The notes: a model not told the origin generated them from the sequence alone. 64,000 nucleotides of DNA from Candidatus Roseilinea sp. (GCA_026003755.1 BPHV01000001.1:1400393-1464392), one strand, 5' to 3'; positions 33,539 to 43,277 are shown, numbered from the stretch's first letter. Made by a program: numbers and translations.

Positions 33539-34510
33539 TCAATCCATCACCAGCACGATCTTGCCGATGTTCTGGTTGGCCTCCATGCGGCGATGCGCCT
33601 CGGCGGCGTCGCGCAGGGGGTAGATCGAATCAATGATCGGGCGCAGCTCGCCCCGCTCGAAGCGCGGCACGGCGAACGCGACGAACGCTTGAACGAGCGC
33701 GACCTTCTCCGGCAGCGGCGTGCGACGCAGCGTCGTGCCGGTCACCGTGATGCGCTTAGCCATGATCGGACCCAGGTCGAGTTCGCCCCGTGACCCGCCC
33801 AACATACCGATGAGCATCAGCCGGCCATGCGTTGCGATTGCGCGCAGGTTAGCATTCCAGTATGGCGCGCCGACGAAGTCAAGCACCACGTCGGCGCCGC
33901 GCCCTTCGGTGAGGGCAAGGACGCGCTCGGCGAAGTCCTCCTGCTTGTAGTTGATGGCGTGGGTTGCGCCCAAGTCGCGGCAGAACGCCACTTTCTCCGG
34001 CGCGCCGGCAGTGGCGATGACCTGCGCGCCGGCGGCGCGTGCCAGTTGAATGGCCGCCGTGCCCACACCGCTCGCGCCGGCGTGGATCAACACCGTTTCG
34101 CCAGCGCTGAGTTTGCCTAGGGTGAACAGGTTGAGATATGCCGTGAGGAAGGCTTCCGGGATTGCCGCAGCTTGCTCGAACGAGAACCGATCGGGGATGC
34201 GCATGGCCATGCCGGCAGGCACGGTCGCCAGTTCAGCATAGCCACCGCCGGTCACGACGGCCATCACGCGGTCGCCGGTTTGCCATGGCCCGGCGGGTTG
34301 CATCACCTCGCCGGCCAGCTCTAGGCCCAGGATCGGTGAGGCGCCAGGCGGAGGCGCATAGTGGCCCCGGCGCTGTAGGGTGTCGGCGCGGTTCACCGCC
34401 GCGGCCCGCACGCGCACGAGCAGCTCGCCCTCAGCCGGCCGGGGATCGGGCGCATCGCCGTAGCGGAGCACTTCGGGGCCGCCGGGCGCATCGAAGAGAA
34501 TGGCTTTCAT
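33539..34510 (-). CDS. NADPH:quinone oxidoreductase (zeta-crystallin / PIG3-like)
   Basis: 323 residues, zinc-free medium-chain dehydrogenase. N-terminus MKAILFDAPGGPEVLRYGD is typical, as are AVNRADTLQRRGHY, the cofactor-binding GASGVGTAAIQLARAAG, and GRLMLIGMLGG. The arrangement matches TP53I3/PIG3-type quinone reductases. Start set at the ATG at 34510 (GAGG 10 bases upstream); it overlaps the Nudix stop as ATGA, so the two are translationally coupled. Confidence 0.88.
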   Translation of the reverse strand: MKAILFDAPGGPEVLRYGDAPDPRPAEGELLVRVRAAAVNRADTLQRRGHYAPPPGASPILGLELAGEVMQPAGPWQTGDRVMAVVTGGGYAELATVPAGMAMRIPDRFSFEQAAAIPEAFLTAYLNLFTLGKLSAGETVLIHAGASGVGTAAIQLARAAGAQVIATAGAPEKVAFCRDLGATHAINYKQEDFAERVLALTEGRGADVVLDFVGAPYWNANLRAIATHGRLMLIGMLGGSRGELDLGPIMAKRITVTGTTLRRTPLPEKVALVQAFVAFAVPRFERGELRPIIDSIYPLRDAAEAHRRMEANQNIGKIVLVMD

Positions 34511-35055
34511 CGTCTTTGCCTCGCTGCCCACAACACCGCGATCACCGTCATGGCGTCGCGAATCTCGCTGTCGAGCACCATCTTCAGCACGTCGGCGAAC
34601 GGCAGTATGGCGACTTCGAGAAATTCGGTGTCGTCCGGCGCGATTGAGTCATCGGCGGCGCGAATCAGATCGCGCGCGATGAACAAGTGCGCCACTTCGT
34701 GGCATACCGATTTCGACGTGTAATGCGTGTTGATGTGCTGCAGGACGCCGGCGCGATGGCCGATTTCTTCGATCAGCTCACGCTGGGCGCTGGCCTCGGG
34801 GGATTCGCCGGGCTTGCATCCGCCGGTCGGCATTTCCCAGCGATGCCCTTCGCCAAAGACGTAGCGATACTGGCGCACCATCATGACGTGCTCATCGTCC
34901 ACGAAGGGCAGCACGCCGACGCAGGCGTTCATCTCGCATACACCGTAAATCGTCGTCTTGCCGTTGGGCAGCTCGGCGATGTCTTCGCGCAGTCGAATCC
35001 ACGGATTGCGATAGACCTCGCGGGTCGAAAGGGTCTTCCAGGGCTGGGGCGTCAT
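34507..35055 (-). CDS. Nudix hydrolase, ADP-ribose pyrophosphatase-like
   Basis: 182 residues. Nudix box GGCKPGESPEASAQREL followed by IEEIGH; the sequence before it (MMVRQYRYVFGEGHRWEMPTG) is the ADP-ribose pyrophosphatase pattern for Mg-dependent hydrolysis of ADP-ribose to AMP and ribose 5-phosphate. The ATG at 35055 is chosen because the family fold starts there; the longer ORF adds a Pro/Arg-rich stretch. Coupled with the downstream quinone reductase by an ATGA overlap. Confidence 0.87.
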   Translation of the reverse strand: MTPQPWKTLSTREVYRNPWIRLREDIAELPNGKTTIYGVCEMNACVGVLPFVDDEHVMMVRQYRYVFGEGHRWEMPTGGCKPGESPEASAQRELIEEIGHRAGVLQHINTHYTSKSVCHEVAHLFIARDLIRAADDSIAPDDTEFLEVAILPFADVLKMVLDSEIRDAMTVIAVLWAARQRR

Positions 35056-35171
35056 CGGTTTGGCAGCTTGCAAGTTGATCCGTTGATAGGCCGGTAGGTT
35101 ACCAGATGGGCTGGGGCGCGGTTGGACGGGGCTGCCACGCCTGCTGCGCGGCAATTCGCCGGCTTTGCCAA

Positions 35172-35177
35172 TACAAT
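35172..35177 (+). promoter_or_regulatory. -10 box of the ybaK-like gene
   Basis: TACAAT, 8 bases before the ATG at 35186; no Shine-Dalgarno, so a leaderless transcript is expected. Confidence 0.5.
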
Positions 35178-35185
35178 GTCGCGGG

Positions 35186-35671
35186 ATGCCGATGAAACGC
35201 ACGCGCGCGCTCGACATTCTGGCAAAGGCCGGCGTGCCTCACGAGGTGCGTGAATTCGCAGCGAGCGAGTTCACCGTCGCAGAAGCTGCCGAGAAGCTCG
35301 GCCTGCCGTTGCGCATGGTGTTCAAGACGCTGCTGGTCAGGGGCGAGCGCACGGGGCTAGCCTTCGCGCTCACACCGGGCGACGCCCGGCTCAGCCTGAG
35401 CAAGCTGGCGAGGGCGATGGGCGACAAGCGCGCCGAACTGGTGGCCGTCGAAGACCTGTTTCGATTCACCGGCTACCTGAAGGGCGGGTGTTCGCCGCTT
35501 GGCGCGAAGCGCGATTTTCCGGTGTTCATGGAGCAATCGGCGATGGCGCACGCGCGCATTTGCGTGAGCGCCGGCTTGCGCGGCGTGCAGGTGCTGATTG
35601 CGCCGGCCGACCTGCAGCGCGTAACGCGGGCGACGATCGCCGACCTGTGCGAGGGCGAGCGGGTGAGTTGA
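35186..35671 (+). CDS. Cys-tRNA(Pro)/Cys-tRNA(Cys) deacylase YbaK/EbsC
   Basis: 161 residues. Trans-editing enzyme that hydrolyses Cys-tRNA(Pro). Family motifs: VAEAAEKLGLPLRMVFKTLLV, in which the Lys is the conserved catalytic/positioning residue, ALTPGDARLSLSKLARA, and FTGYLKGGCSPLGAKRDFPVF. The ATG at 35186 or 35192 is possible; the former fits the -10 box. About 110 bases upstream of mtnA. Confidence 0.9.
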   Translation: MPMKRTRALDILAKAGVPHEVREFAASEFTVAEAAEKLGLPLRMVFKTLLVRGERTGLAFALTPGDARLSLSKLARAMGDKRAELVAVEDLFRFTGYLKGGCSPLGAKRDFPVFMEQSAMAHARICVSAGLRGVQVLIAPADLQRVTRATIADLCEGERVS

Positions 35672-35778
35672 CGGCGCCGGCGGCATCCGGTATCGTCCGT
35701 TTGCTCAGCGCGAAAGTTTGCGCCCGATGCGCGCTCCCCGTTGGGCTTGGCGCGCCGTCATCGGTCACAACAAAAACC

Positions 35779-36904
35779 ATGATTCCGGTCAAGACGATTG
35801 AATGGATTGGGCGAGCTTGATGGCGTCGCCCGGCTGATTGATCAGACGTTGCTGCCTACCGAGCTGCGCTACCTGGACGTGCGCGATGTGGAGACGATGT
35901 GGGAAGCGATCAAGATGCTGCGGGTGCGCGGCGCGCCGGCCATCGGCATTGCCGCGGCGATGGGCATGGTGCTGGCCGTGCGCGACTGCGCGCCAACCTG
36001 TCGCGACGATTTCTGCGCCGCGGTTGATCGCGCCGCGGCCTACCTCAACAGCGCGCGCCCCACTGCGGTCAACTTGTCATGGGCGACGCGCCGAATGCAA
36101 TCGTTGGTGGTCAACCACCTTGCGCTGCCCCTCGAAGACCTGAAGCAGCTCATGCTTGCCGAAGCGAAGCGAATGGTGGAGGAAGACAACGCCGTATGCC
36201 AAGCGATCGGCCGGCTGGGCGAACCGTTGATTCGCGACGGCGACTCGTGGCTGACCCATTGCAACGCCGGCGGCCTGGCGACGGCGCAATGGGGCACGGC
36301 GACCCGCGCCGATCTACATGGCGCATGCCGCCGGCAAACGGGTGCACGTCTTCGCCGACGAGACGCGCCCATTGCTGCAGGGCGCGCGCCTGACCGCCTG
36401 GGGAGTTGCAACAGGTCGGCGTGCCGGTGACGGTCATCACCGACAACATGGCCGCTACCGTCATGGCGCAGGGGAAGGTGCAAGGCGTCATCGTGGGGGC
36501 GGATCGCGTGGCGGCCAACGGTGACTTCGCCAACAAAATCGGCACGCTCGGCGTGGCCATCCTCGCCAAGGAGTTCGGCATACCATTCTACGTCGCCGCG
36601 CCGACTTCCTCGATCGATATGCAGCTCGCTTCGGGCGACTTGATCCCCATTGAGGAGGCGTCGCCCCGAAGAGGTGAGCGAAGGTTTCGGCAGACGCACT
36701 GCGCCGCTCGGCGTGCGCATCTACAATCCTGCTTTTGATGTGACCCCCCATCGCTACATCACGGCCATCATTACCGAGCGGGGCATGGTGCGTGCGCCGT
36801 TTAGCGAAGGATTGCGCGCGCTCTTCGAGCGCAGCCCGTCGTTGCGCTCCGCGAGTCATGCGCCGTTGGGTGCACATGCAGGCACTGATCACCCACCGGT
36901 ATAA
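35779..36904 (+). CDS. mtnA: Methylthioribose-1-phosphate isomerase MtnA, frame broken four times
   Basis: Isomerises 5-methylthioribose 1-phosphate in the methionine salvage pathway. MIPVKTIEW starts in one frame; [25 protein letters not shown] (catalytic Cys), [29 protein letters not shown] (catalytic Asp) and [17 protein letters not shown] follow in others. Each break coincides with a homopolymer: GGG near 35812, CCC 36303-36305, GGGG 36400-36403 and CCCC 36664-36667. Removing one base at each gives 373 continuous residues, the normal length, so the gene is probably intact in the organism. The raw sequence would be read as a pseudogene. Its TAA lies within the -10 box of the next gene. Confidence 0.85.
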
Positions 36905-36905
36905 A
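36900..36905 (+). promoter_or_regulatory. -10 box of the STAND-WD40 gene
   Basis: TATAAA, 7 bases before the ATG at 36913; GAGG also sits directly before the ATG. The box overlaps the mtnA stop codon. Confidence 0.45.
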
Positions 36906-36912
36906 CTCGAGG

Positions 36913-39472
36913 ATGCCCCCAGGACGTTCGCAGCGCCAACCACCGAGAGGGCATCAAGGTAATCGTCGAGCTGTGAGTGACCAAAACCAACCTACAACGA
37001 CAGACTCACCGAACGTCTACACGGCTGAACAAGCCGCATCGCTGATCGCGCGCTACCAGTCGGTGCGTCAGCCGCATCCGTTCGACGGGCGCTGCCCATA
37101 CGTGGGCGCGGTGCCTTTTCGCGAAGCCGACGCGCGGCTGTACTTCGGTCATGAGAACCAGCTCGAAGCCCTGCTCGATCAGATCGAACGCGGCGAACGT
37201 TTCATCTGCATCTACGGGCCGGCGAAGAGCGGCAAGACCTCGCTGATCCAGGCCGGCTTGACCTTCGCACTACACAACGGCGCCATCATGGATAGCCACG
37301 CCTGGCCGATCCAGACCTTCACGCCCGGCGACGCGCCGATGCGCCGGCTGACCGACGCCGGCGCAAGCCTGATCGAGCGCGCCGGCTTGAACCAGGGGAT
37401 TGCCGACGCCCTCCGCCGACACGGACTGGCCAACTTGGACGACATGCGCGACTTCGTGGATGCCTTGCTCGGAGCGGATGCCCGGCGGCGCGTCGTGCTG
37501 GTCATAGACCAGTTTGAGGATGTGTTTACGTCGGCGGATGAGTCCGAACGACGCGCGTTCATCGGCCTCATCGCGCAGCTCGCCAAACACCCACCCGCGC
37601 GGTTGATCCTCATCTTGGTGATGCCGTTCGGAGTTTTTGGATCAACTCTCGCGCTACCCTGAATTGCACAAGCCGTGCATTGCGCATGGGGTCGAACTGC
37701 CGTTGATGGAGCCGAGGGAGCTGGCGCGCTCCATCGTGCTGCCGGCGCTGGAGACGGGCACAACCATCGAGCCCGCGCTGGTGGCGCGATTGGTGAACGA
37801 CGTGTACGGCGCACCGGACATGCTGCCCAGCTTGCAGAAGGTCCTGCGCGATCTGTTTATGGCCATTCCGGTCAAACGCGGCGCGGAGAAGACGCTGCTG
37901 TTGGCTGATTACATAGACTTCGGCCCCCTGCGCGAACGAGAAGGCGACCGGCCGCCGGTTGCGATCGGTGAGGCAGCGACGCCCGTCCAGCGTCCGCTCC
38001 GCGAGGCGCTGGGCGAGCAGCGCGCGGTATCGCACTTCGCCCGCCAGGAGGCGCGCCTGCGCCGAATGAAGACCGTGACGATCATCGCAGCGATGTTCGG
38101 CGTACTCGCAGGGACCTTCGGCGCATTCGGCCTCGTCCAGCGTGCGCAATTCGGCCAACAGGCCGAAGCGGCGGCTACGGCAGAAGCGATTGCCCAAGCC
38201 GACGCCACCCGCGCCGTGCAGACGGCCAGCGCCGCCGGCTTTGCCCAAGCCACAGCCGAGGCGCACGCGACGCGCGCCGAAGCCGAACGACAAAGCGCCG
38301 TCGCAACGCGCACCGCTGCCGAGGCCGCCGCGACCCAGTCGGCTGTGGCGCGCCGGCGCGCGGTGGATGAGCGCGCTACGGCGGTTGCGCTGGCCACCGG
38401 CGTCGCCAACCGCGAGCAAAACGCCGCGCTGATGGAGGCGACGATCAGCGCGGTGGCGACGCGGTCGAGCGCGCAAGTGCGCGATGCGCTCGCCGCCAAG
38501 GCCACCGCCGAAGTGAATCTGCTGACTACGCGCTCGCGCGAGCTGGCTGCCGTCGCGCTCAATCAACTGGCCGATGACCCGCAGCTTGCGCTCTTGATCG
38601 CGATCGAGGCAGCACAGACTGCCCCCACCATGCAATCGGAGGACGCGTTGCGGCTATCTATGGCGCGCGCCTTCCCCAACGAGGGCGCCTTTCGTCATCC
38701 GGCTGCAGTGGCCGACGCGCGTTTCTCATCCGATGGCAGGTATCTGCTCACGGCCGGCCGCGATGGTGTGGCGCGCCTCTGGGACATCGCGTCGGGCCAG
38801 GTGATCACAGCCTTTCGCGGGCATCTGGGGCAGGTGACGCGCGTCGCGTTCTCGCCGACCGGGGGCCAAATCGCCACAGCCAGCACCGACCGCACAGCGC
38901 GCATCTGGAACCTAGACACCGGGCGCACCATTACCGTGCTGGCAGGGCATACCGGCATTGTGAACGATGCCGCCTTCTCGCCCAATGGCGAGCTGCTCGT
39001 GACCGGCGGCGCAGACCGCACCGTGCGCGTGTGGGATCTGGCGTCTGGGGCATTGCTCACCAACCCGATTCAACTGCGCGCGGTCGTCAGCCGGGTCGTC
39101 TTCCTGGAGAACGGCGAGATTGGCGTCTTGACCGCAGAGGGCGCGGAGCGGTTCAACCCGCGCACCGGCCAGAGCGTCGGCCCGTGGTCTCAGGATGGGC
39201 TGACTTCGTTCATCCGCTTGCCGAACGGATTGCCGGCTGTGCGACGCGCAGGCGAGGATGGAGTGGGCCTGTACGGCCACACTGCGCCGGCGGCGGTGAC
39301 GGATGTCAGCGCCGACCGCGTCGCCACGGCAAGCGCCGACGGGACGGCGCGCGTGCATTGGTTGCGCGTAGCGGCGCTGATCGAGCGGGCGCGCGCGCTG
39401 CTCGGCCGCGAGTTGACCTGCGCCGAGCGCGTTCGCTTTCTCAACGAGGCGCGCCCGTGCCCTGCGCCATAG
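36913..39472 (+). CDS. STAND NTPase with membrane helix and WD40 repeats, one frame break
   Basis: Reconstructed length 852 residues after removing one T from the TTTTT at 37634-37638. Domains in order: nSTAND1-type NTPase, entered by CPYVGAVPFREADARLYFG, with P-loop GPAKSGKT (102-109) and Walker B VVLVIDQFEDVF (194-205); one membrane helix (about 387-408); a long Ala/Thr/Glu/Arg-rich coiled coil; then about three to four WD40 blades ending in LWDI, IWNL and VWDL. Such STAND proteins act as signal-driven switches in bacterial signalling and conflict systems. No effector domain or neighbour is seen. The C-terminal blades are degenerate. The start could instead be GTG 36973. Confidence 0.8.
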
Positions 39473-39480
39473 CCCCGGTC

Positions 39481-41793
39481 TTATTGGCTATACGAAGCCA
39501 CCTCTCCCCATCCGCCCACCACTGCCTGACCCAGCGCCAGTCCGCCGTCGTTGGGCGGCACGGCGTGGTGTATGAGCACCTCGAACCCCGCTGCGCGCAA
39601 GCGCGGCAACGTCCGCCGCAACAACTGCACGTTTTGGAAGACGCCGCCGCTCAGCGCCACGACGTTCAGGCCGGTCTGTCGGCGCGCGTGGTCGCTCGCC
39701 TGCGCGATCAGCTCGGCGATGGTGTTGTGCAACCTGGCCGCGATGACCTGGCGCGCAACGCCGGCGCGCAGGTCGTCCACGATGCGGCGCAGCATCGGCG
39801 CGGGGTCGAGCAACAGCGCGCCGCCATCTGCCGCCGGCGCGGTCGCCCATTCATACCGTTCCCGTTCTGCGTCGTCGCAGAGCGCCTCCAACTCAATCGC
39901 AGCTTGCGCTTCGTAGGTGACCGTTTGCCACACCCCCACCAGCGCTGCGACGGCGTCGAACAGTCGGCCCATGCTGCTGGTCGGGGGGCAGTTGAAACCG
40001 CGCTCCAGTTGTTGGCGCAGCGCGCGCCGCTCCTGTGGCGGACATGCCGACACACACGGCAGGTCGTCGTCCCATGGGATGCCGGCCACCCATAGATGCG
40101 CCAGCGCGGCGCGATACGGCCGCTTGATGCTGGCATCGCCGCCGGGCAGCGGGACGTACTTCAGGTGCGCCACCCGCGTAAACGTCCGACAGTTGGCGAC
40201 TAACACCTCGCCGCCCCAAATTGCGCGATCGCTGCCGTAGCCCGTGCCGTCGAAGCTGATGCCGATGGCATCCACATCGGGGGCGAAGCCGTGCTCGGCC
40301 AAGCAAGCCGCGATGTGCGCATGATGATGCTGCACCTTCACCAGCGGCAAGTTGCGCTCTGCCGCGAAACGCTCGGCCCACTGCGTGGAGAGGTAGCCGG
40401 GATGGAGATCGCAAACCACCCGCTCTGGCGTGATGCGAAAGAGCTTGACGAAGTGCGCCAGCGCGCGTTCGAACGCTTGGAGCGTCTCCAGATTCTCCAT
40501 GTCGCCGATGTGCTGGCTGAGATAGGCTTGCCGATCGCGGGCGACGCAGAACGTCGCCTTAAGCTCGCCGCCCACTGCGATGAGCGCTGGGACTGGCTGC
40601 GCCAGTCGAATGGGGAAAGGCGCATAGCCGCGCGAGCGCCGGATGGGCAACGTGCGCCCTGCGCAGGCGCGCATCACGCTGTCGTCGCACCACATGTGGA
40701 TGTCGCGGTTGTGCAGCAAGAACCCATCGGCCAGCGACGCCAGCCGGCGCAGCGCTTCGTCGTTGTCCTTGCAGATCGGCTCGTCGCTCCGGTTGCCGCT
40801 CGTCATCACCAGCGGCTGCGTCAGGTCGTCCAGCAACAGGTAATGCAGCGGCGAATAGGGCAGCATCAGGCCGACGTAGGCATTGCCCGGCGCGACCCAC
40901 TCGCTCAACGGCGCATCGGGCCGGCGGCGCAGCAGCACGATCGGCCGAGCCTTGCTGGTCAGCAGGGCGATCTCGTCCTCGTCCATCTCGGCCAACGCGC
41001 GCGCTGCGGCGAGATCGCGCACCATCACGGCGAAGGGTTTATCGGCTCGCCCTTTGCGCCGACGCAGGGCGCGCAGGGCGGCATCGTTCGTTGCGTCGCA
41101 AGCCAGATGAAAGCCGCCGATGCCTTTGACCGCGACGATCCAACCGTTGCGCAGGGCGGCCTGCGCGGCGCGGATGGCGTCGTCATGGTGTAGCGTCGGT
41201 TGGCCAGGCGCCTCGAACCACACGCGCGGCCCGCATGTCGGACACGCCACCGGTTGGGCGTGAAAGCGACGGTCGTTCGGGTCGTGATATTCGCGCGCGC
41301 ACGCCGGGCACATCGGAAAGGCCGCCATCGTCGTGAGCGGCCGGTCGTAGGGGATGTCTTGGATGATGGTGAAGCGCGGCCCGCAGTGGGTGCAATTGAT
41401 GAACGGATAGCGATAGCGCCGGTCGGTGGGGTCGAACAGTTCGCGCAGGCAATCGTCGCAGATGCACACATCGGGCGAGATGGAGGTGTTGGCCTCGGCG
41501 CGCGCTTCGCTCTCGACGATGACGAAAGCCGATTCGCCGAGCACCGGCACAGCTTTTACTTCAATGCTGTCCACCATCGCCAGCGGCGGCGGGTTGGTGC
41601 GCAGCTCGCGCAGGAATGCGGCCAGCGCGCTGGGTGCCCCCTCAACCTCGATGAACACGCCGCCGCTGTCGTTGCCCACGTGTCCGGCGAGCGCCAGCCG
41701 CTGGGCAAGGCCGAACACAAACGGCCGGAAGCCTACGCCCTGCACGATCCCCCGCACAATCAGCCGCCAGCGCGCGCGTGCACCATCAGACAT
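39481..41793 (-). CDS. hypF: Carbamoyltransferase HypF
   Basis: Makes the thiocarbamate on HypE that becomes the cyanide ligands of [NiFe] hydrogenase. 770 residues, full length. Acylphosphatase domain (about 8-95, VQGVGFRPF with its Arg), zinc-finger domain with CxxC pairs at 112/115, 134/137, 162/165 and 184/187, a YrdC-like domain (about 205-385, KGIGGFHLACDA) and a Kae1-like domain (about 400-765, VQHHHAHIAACL metal ligands, VALSGGVFQN). Transcribed divergently from hypABCDE. TACAAT lies 8 bases before the ATG, and an almost identical promoter-start copy lies just upstream. Confidence 0.96.
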   Translation of the reverse strand: MSDGARARWRLIVRGIVQGVGFRPFVFGLAQRLALAGHVGNDSGGVFIEVEGAPSALAAFLRELRTNPPPLAMVDSIEVKAVPVLGESAFVIVESEARAEANTSISPDVCICDDCLRELFDPTDRRYRYPFINCTHCGPRFTIIQDIPYDRPLTTMAAFPMCPACAREYHDPNDRRFHAQPVACPTCGPRVWFEAPGQPTLHHDDAIRAAQAALRNGWIVAVKGIGGFHLACDATNDAALRALRRRKGRADKPFAVMVRDLAAARALAEMDEDEIALLTSKARPIVLLRRRPDAPLSEWVAPGNAYVGLMLPYSPLHYLLLDDLTQPLVMTSGNRSDEPICKDNDEALRRLASLADGFLLHNRDIHMWCDDSVMRACAGRTLPIRRSRGYAPFPIRLAQPVPALIAVGGELKATFCVARDRQAYLSQHIGDMENLETLQAFERALAHFVKLFRITPERVVCDLHPGYLSTQWAERFAAERNLPLVKVQHHHAHIAACLAEHGFAPDVDAIGISFDGTGYGSDRAIWGGEVLVANCRTFTRVAHLKYVPLPGGDASIKRPYRAALAHLWVAGIPWDDDLPCVSACPPQERRALRQQLERGFNCPPTSSMGRLFDAVAALVGVWQTVTYEAQAAIELEALCDDAERERYEWATAPAADGGALLLDPAPMLRRIVDDLRAGVARQVIAARLHNTIAELIAQASDHARRQTGLNVVALSGGVFQNVQLLRRTLPRLRAAGFEVLIHHAVPPNDGGLALGQAVVGGWGEVASYSQ

Positions 41794-41826
41794 CGCTCAG
41801 CATTGTAGGCATCGCTCGGCATTGTA
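41791..41826 (-). repeat. Tandem duplication of the hypF promoter and start codon
   Basis: Two 17-base copies (41791-41807 and 41810-41826, 16 of 17 identical, 19-base period) each read, on the minus strand, TACAAT, 8 bases, ATG. The inner copy supplies the hypF start. The outer ATG opens an 8-codon frame (MPTMLSDV) whose TGA overlaps the hypF ATG. Both copies satisfy the leaderless pattern of this genome. Confidence 0.7.
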
Positions 41827-41854
41827 AGCAACTCTCGGTCGGCCGCGCATCCCT

Positions 41855-41860
41855 TAGAAT
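41855..41860 (+). promoter_or_regulatory. -10 box of hypA
   Basis: TAGAAT, 7 bases before the hypA ATG, no Shine-Dalgarno: leaderless start of the hypABCDE transcript. About 30 bases from the outer hypF promoter copy on the other strand. Confidence 0.55.
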
Positions 41861-41867
41861 TGCTTCG

Positions 41868-42266
41868 ATGCACGAGCTGTCCATCGCTGCCAGCCTGGTC
41901 GAATCGGTCGAGCAAGCGGCGCGCCGGGCGGGGGCGCAGCGCGTCACGCAGGTGTTTCTGCGCTTGGGCGCGCTCTCCGGCGTGGCCAAGGATGCGCTGT
42001 TGTTCTGCTACAACGTTGCCACGGCGGGCACGCTGCTGGAAGGATCGCGCCTGATAATAGAGGAGGTGGCGGTGGCAGTGCATTGTGAGACCTGTCGCCG
42101 CGATGCGACGCTATCGAGCATTCAGGACTTTCGCTGTCCGGTATGCGGCCAGCCCTGCGCGCAGATCGTGGCGGGGCTGGAGCTAGAGATCACCGGCGTT
42201 GAAATCGAAGTGGCCGACGACGCGCGCCTTCAAGCGGATCGGCCTGACAAGCAGGGAGACGTATGA
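41868..42266 (+). CDS. hypA: Hydrogenase nickel-incorporation protein HypA
   Basis: Nickel metallochaperone for [NiFe] hydrogenase, 132 residues. The N-terminal MHELSIA supplies the Ni-binding His2; the zinc site is CETC (about residues 66-69) and CPVC, joined by RRDATLSSIQDFR. The C-terminus extends a little past the family norm (ADRPDKQGDV). ATG at 41868 fixed by the MHELSI signature and the -10 box. Overlaps hypB as ATGA. Confidence 0.95.
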   Translation: MHELSIAASLVESVEQAARRAGAQRVTQVFLRLGALSGVAKDALLFCYNVATAGTLLEGSRLIIEEVAVAVHCETCRRDATLSSIQDFRCPVCGQPCAQIVAGLELEITGVEIEVADDARLQADRPDKQGDV

Positions 42267-42937
42267 CGACGCGCTACCTCGAAATTCGACAAGGGGTGCT
42301 GAGCAAGAATGATCAACTGGCGGCCGGCCTGCGCGAACGCTTCGCGCGCGCCGGCCTGTTCGTCGCCAACCTGGTGTCCAGCCCAGGCACCGGCAAGACC
42401 GCGCTGTTGGAACGCATGCTCGCCGAGATGCGCGCCATGGGCCTGCAAGTCGCGGCGGTGGTGGGCGACTTGCAGACCGACAACGACGCGCGACGGCTGG
42501 CGCGCAGCGGCGCACCCGTGCGCCAGATCACCACAGACGGTATGTGTCATCTGGAAGCGGACATGCTGGCCGGCAAGCTGGAGGGTTGGGACCTCGACGC
42601 GCTCGACTTCTTGTTCATCGAGAACGTCGGCAACCTGGTGTGTCCGACGTGGTATGACCTGGGCGAGGACATTCGGCTGGTGCTCCTCTCGGTGACCGAG
42701 GGCGAGGACAAGCCGTTGAAATATCCGGTGATGTTCAACTCTGCCGATGTCGCGGTGATCACCAAGACCGATCTAGCGGCGGCGTGTGAGTGTAACCTAG
42801 ACGCGATGCGCGCCAACATTCGCGCCGTGCGGCCGGGGATGCTGATCTTCGAGACCTCGGCCAAGACCGGGGCGGGATTGTCCGAGCTGCTCGCCTTCCT
42901 GCTCGCGCAGCGCCGGGCGAAGTATCCAACTGCGTGA
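42263..42937 (+). CDS. hypB: Hydrogenase nickel-incorporation GTPase HypB
   Basis: GTPase that powers nickel insertion, 224 residues. P-loop SSPGTGKT (39-46), VVGDLQTDNDA, the metal-site region around ENVGNLVCP with its Cys, TEGEDKPLKYP, and the guanine-specificity ITKTDL. It lacks the His-rich nickel-storage stretch and the CxxCGC motif found at the N-terminus of some HypB proteins. Overlaps hypA by four bases, so they are co-translated. Confidence 0.96.
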   Translation: MTTRYLEIRQGVLSKNDQLAAGLRERFARAGLFVANLVSSPGTGKTALLERMLAEMRAMGLQVAAVVGDLQTDNDARRLARSGAPVRQITTDGMCHLEADMLAGKLEGWDLDALDFLFIENVGNLVCPTWYDLGEDIRLVLLSVTEGEDKPLKYPVMFNSADVAVITKTDLAAACECNLDAMRANIRAVRPGMLIFETSAKTGAGLSELLAFLLAQRRAKYPTA

Positions 42938-42956
42938 GCGCGCAGGAGCCACAGCG

Positions 42957-43277
42957 ATGTGCTTGGGCATTCCAGGTCGCGTCCAAGAAATCTACGAAGC
43001 AGACGGCATCCGCATGGGCAAGGTGAACTTCGGCGGCGTCGTCAAAGAGGTATGCCTTGACTACGTGCCGGAGATCGCCGTCGGCGACTACACCATCGTG
43101 CACGTCGGCTTCGCCATCACCCGCATTGACGAGGCGTCGGCGCAGGAGAGCCTGCGCCTCTTTCAGAAGCTGGGCGTGCTCGATGAGGAGTTGCAGCCTG
43201 AACAGCACGCGGGGGCATCCGGCCCGCCGGCGTGTCCGGTTCACCCATGGGGCGGCGCGGCGCCGGATGAACGATGA
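42957..43277 (+). CDS. hypC: Hydrogenase assembly chaperone HypC
   Basis: Small chaperone that carries the Fe(CN)2CO unit with HypD and delivers it to the hydrogenase large subunit. 106 residues, with the essential N-terminal MCLGIPG (Cys2), then [18 protein letters not shown] and [17 protein letters not shown]. The last 25 residues ([11 protein letters not shown]...) extend beyond the usual 75-90-residue protein and contain an extra Cys and His. Overlaps hypD as ATGA. Confidence 0.95.
   Translation: MCLGIPGRVQEIYEADGIRMGKVNFGGVVKEVCLDYVPEIAVGDYTIVHVGFAITRIDEASAQESLRLFQKLGVLDEELQPEQHAGASGPPACPVHPWGGAAPDER

Noticed and set aside
35779-36904. mtnA as a true pseudogene
   Set aside because: All four breaks are at homopolymers, catalytic residues are intact and the corrected length is exact; error is the simpler explanation.
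39031-40095. 354-codon plus-strand ORF spanning the STAND gene end and hypF
   Set aside because: Covers the 3' ends of two well-supported genes; sequence is Arg/Pro/Ala-rich without motifs.
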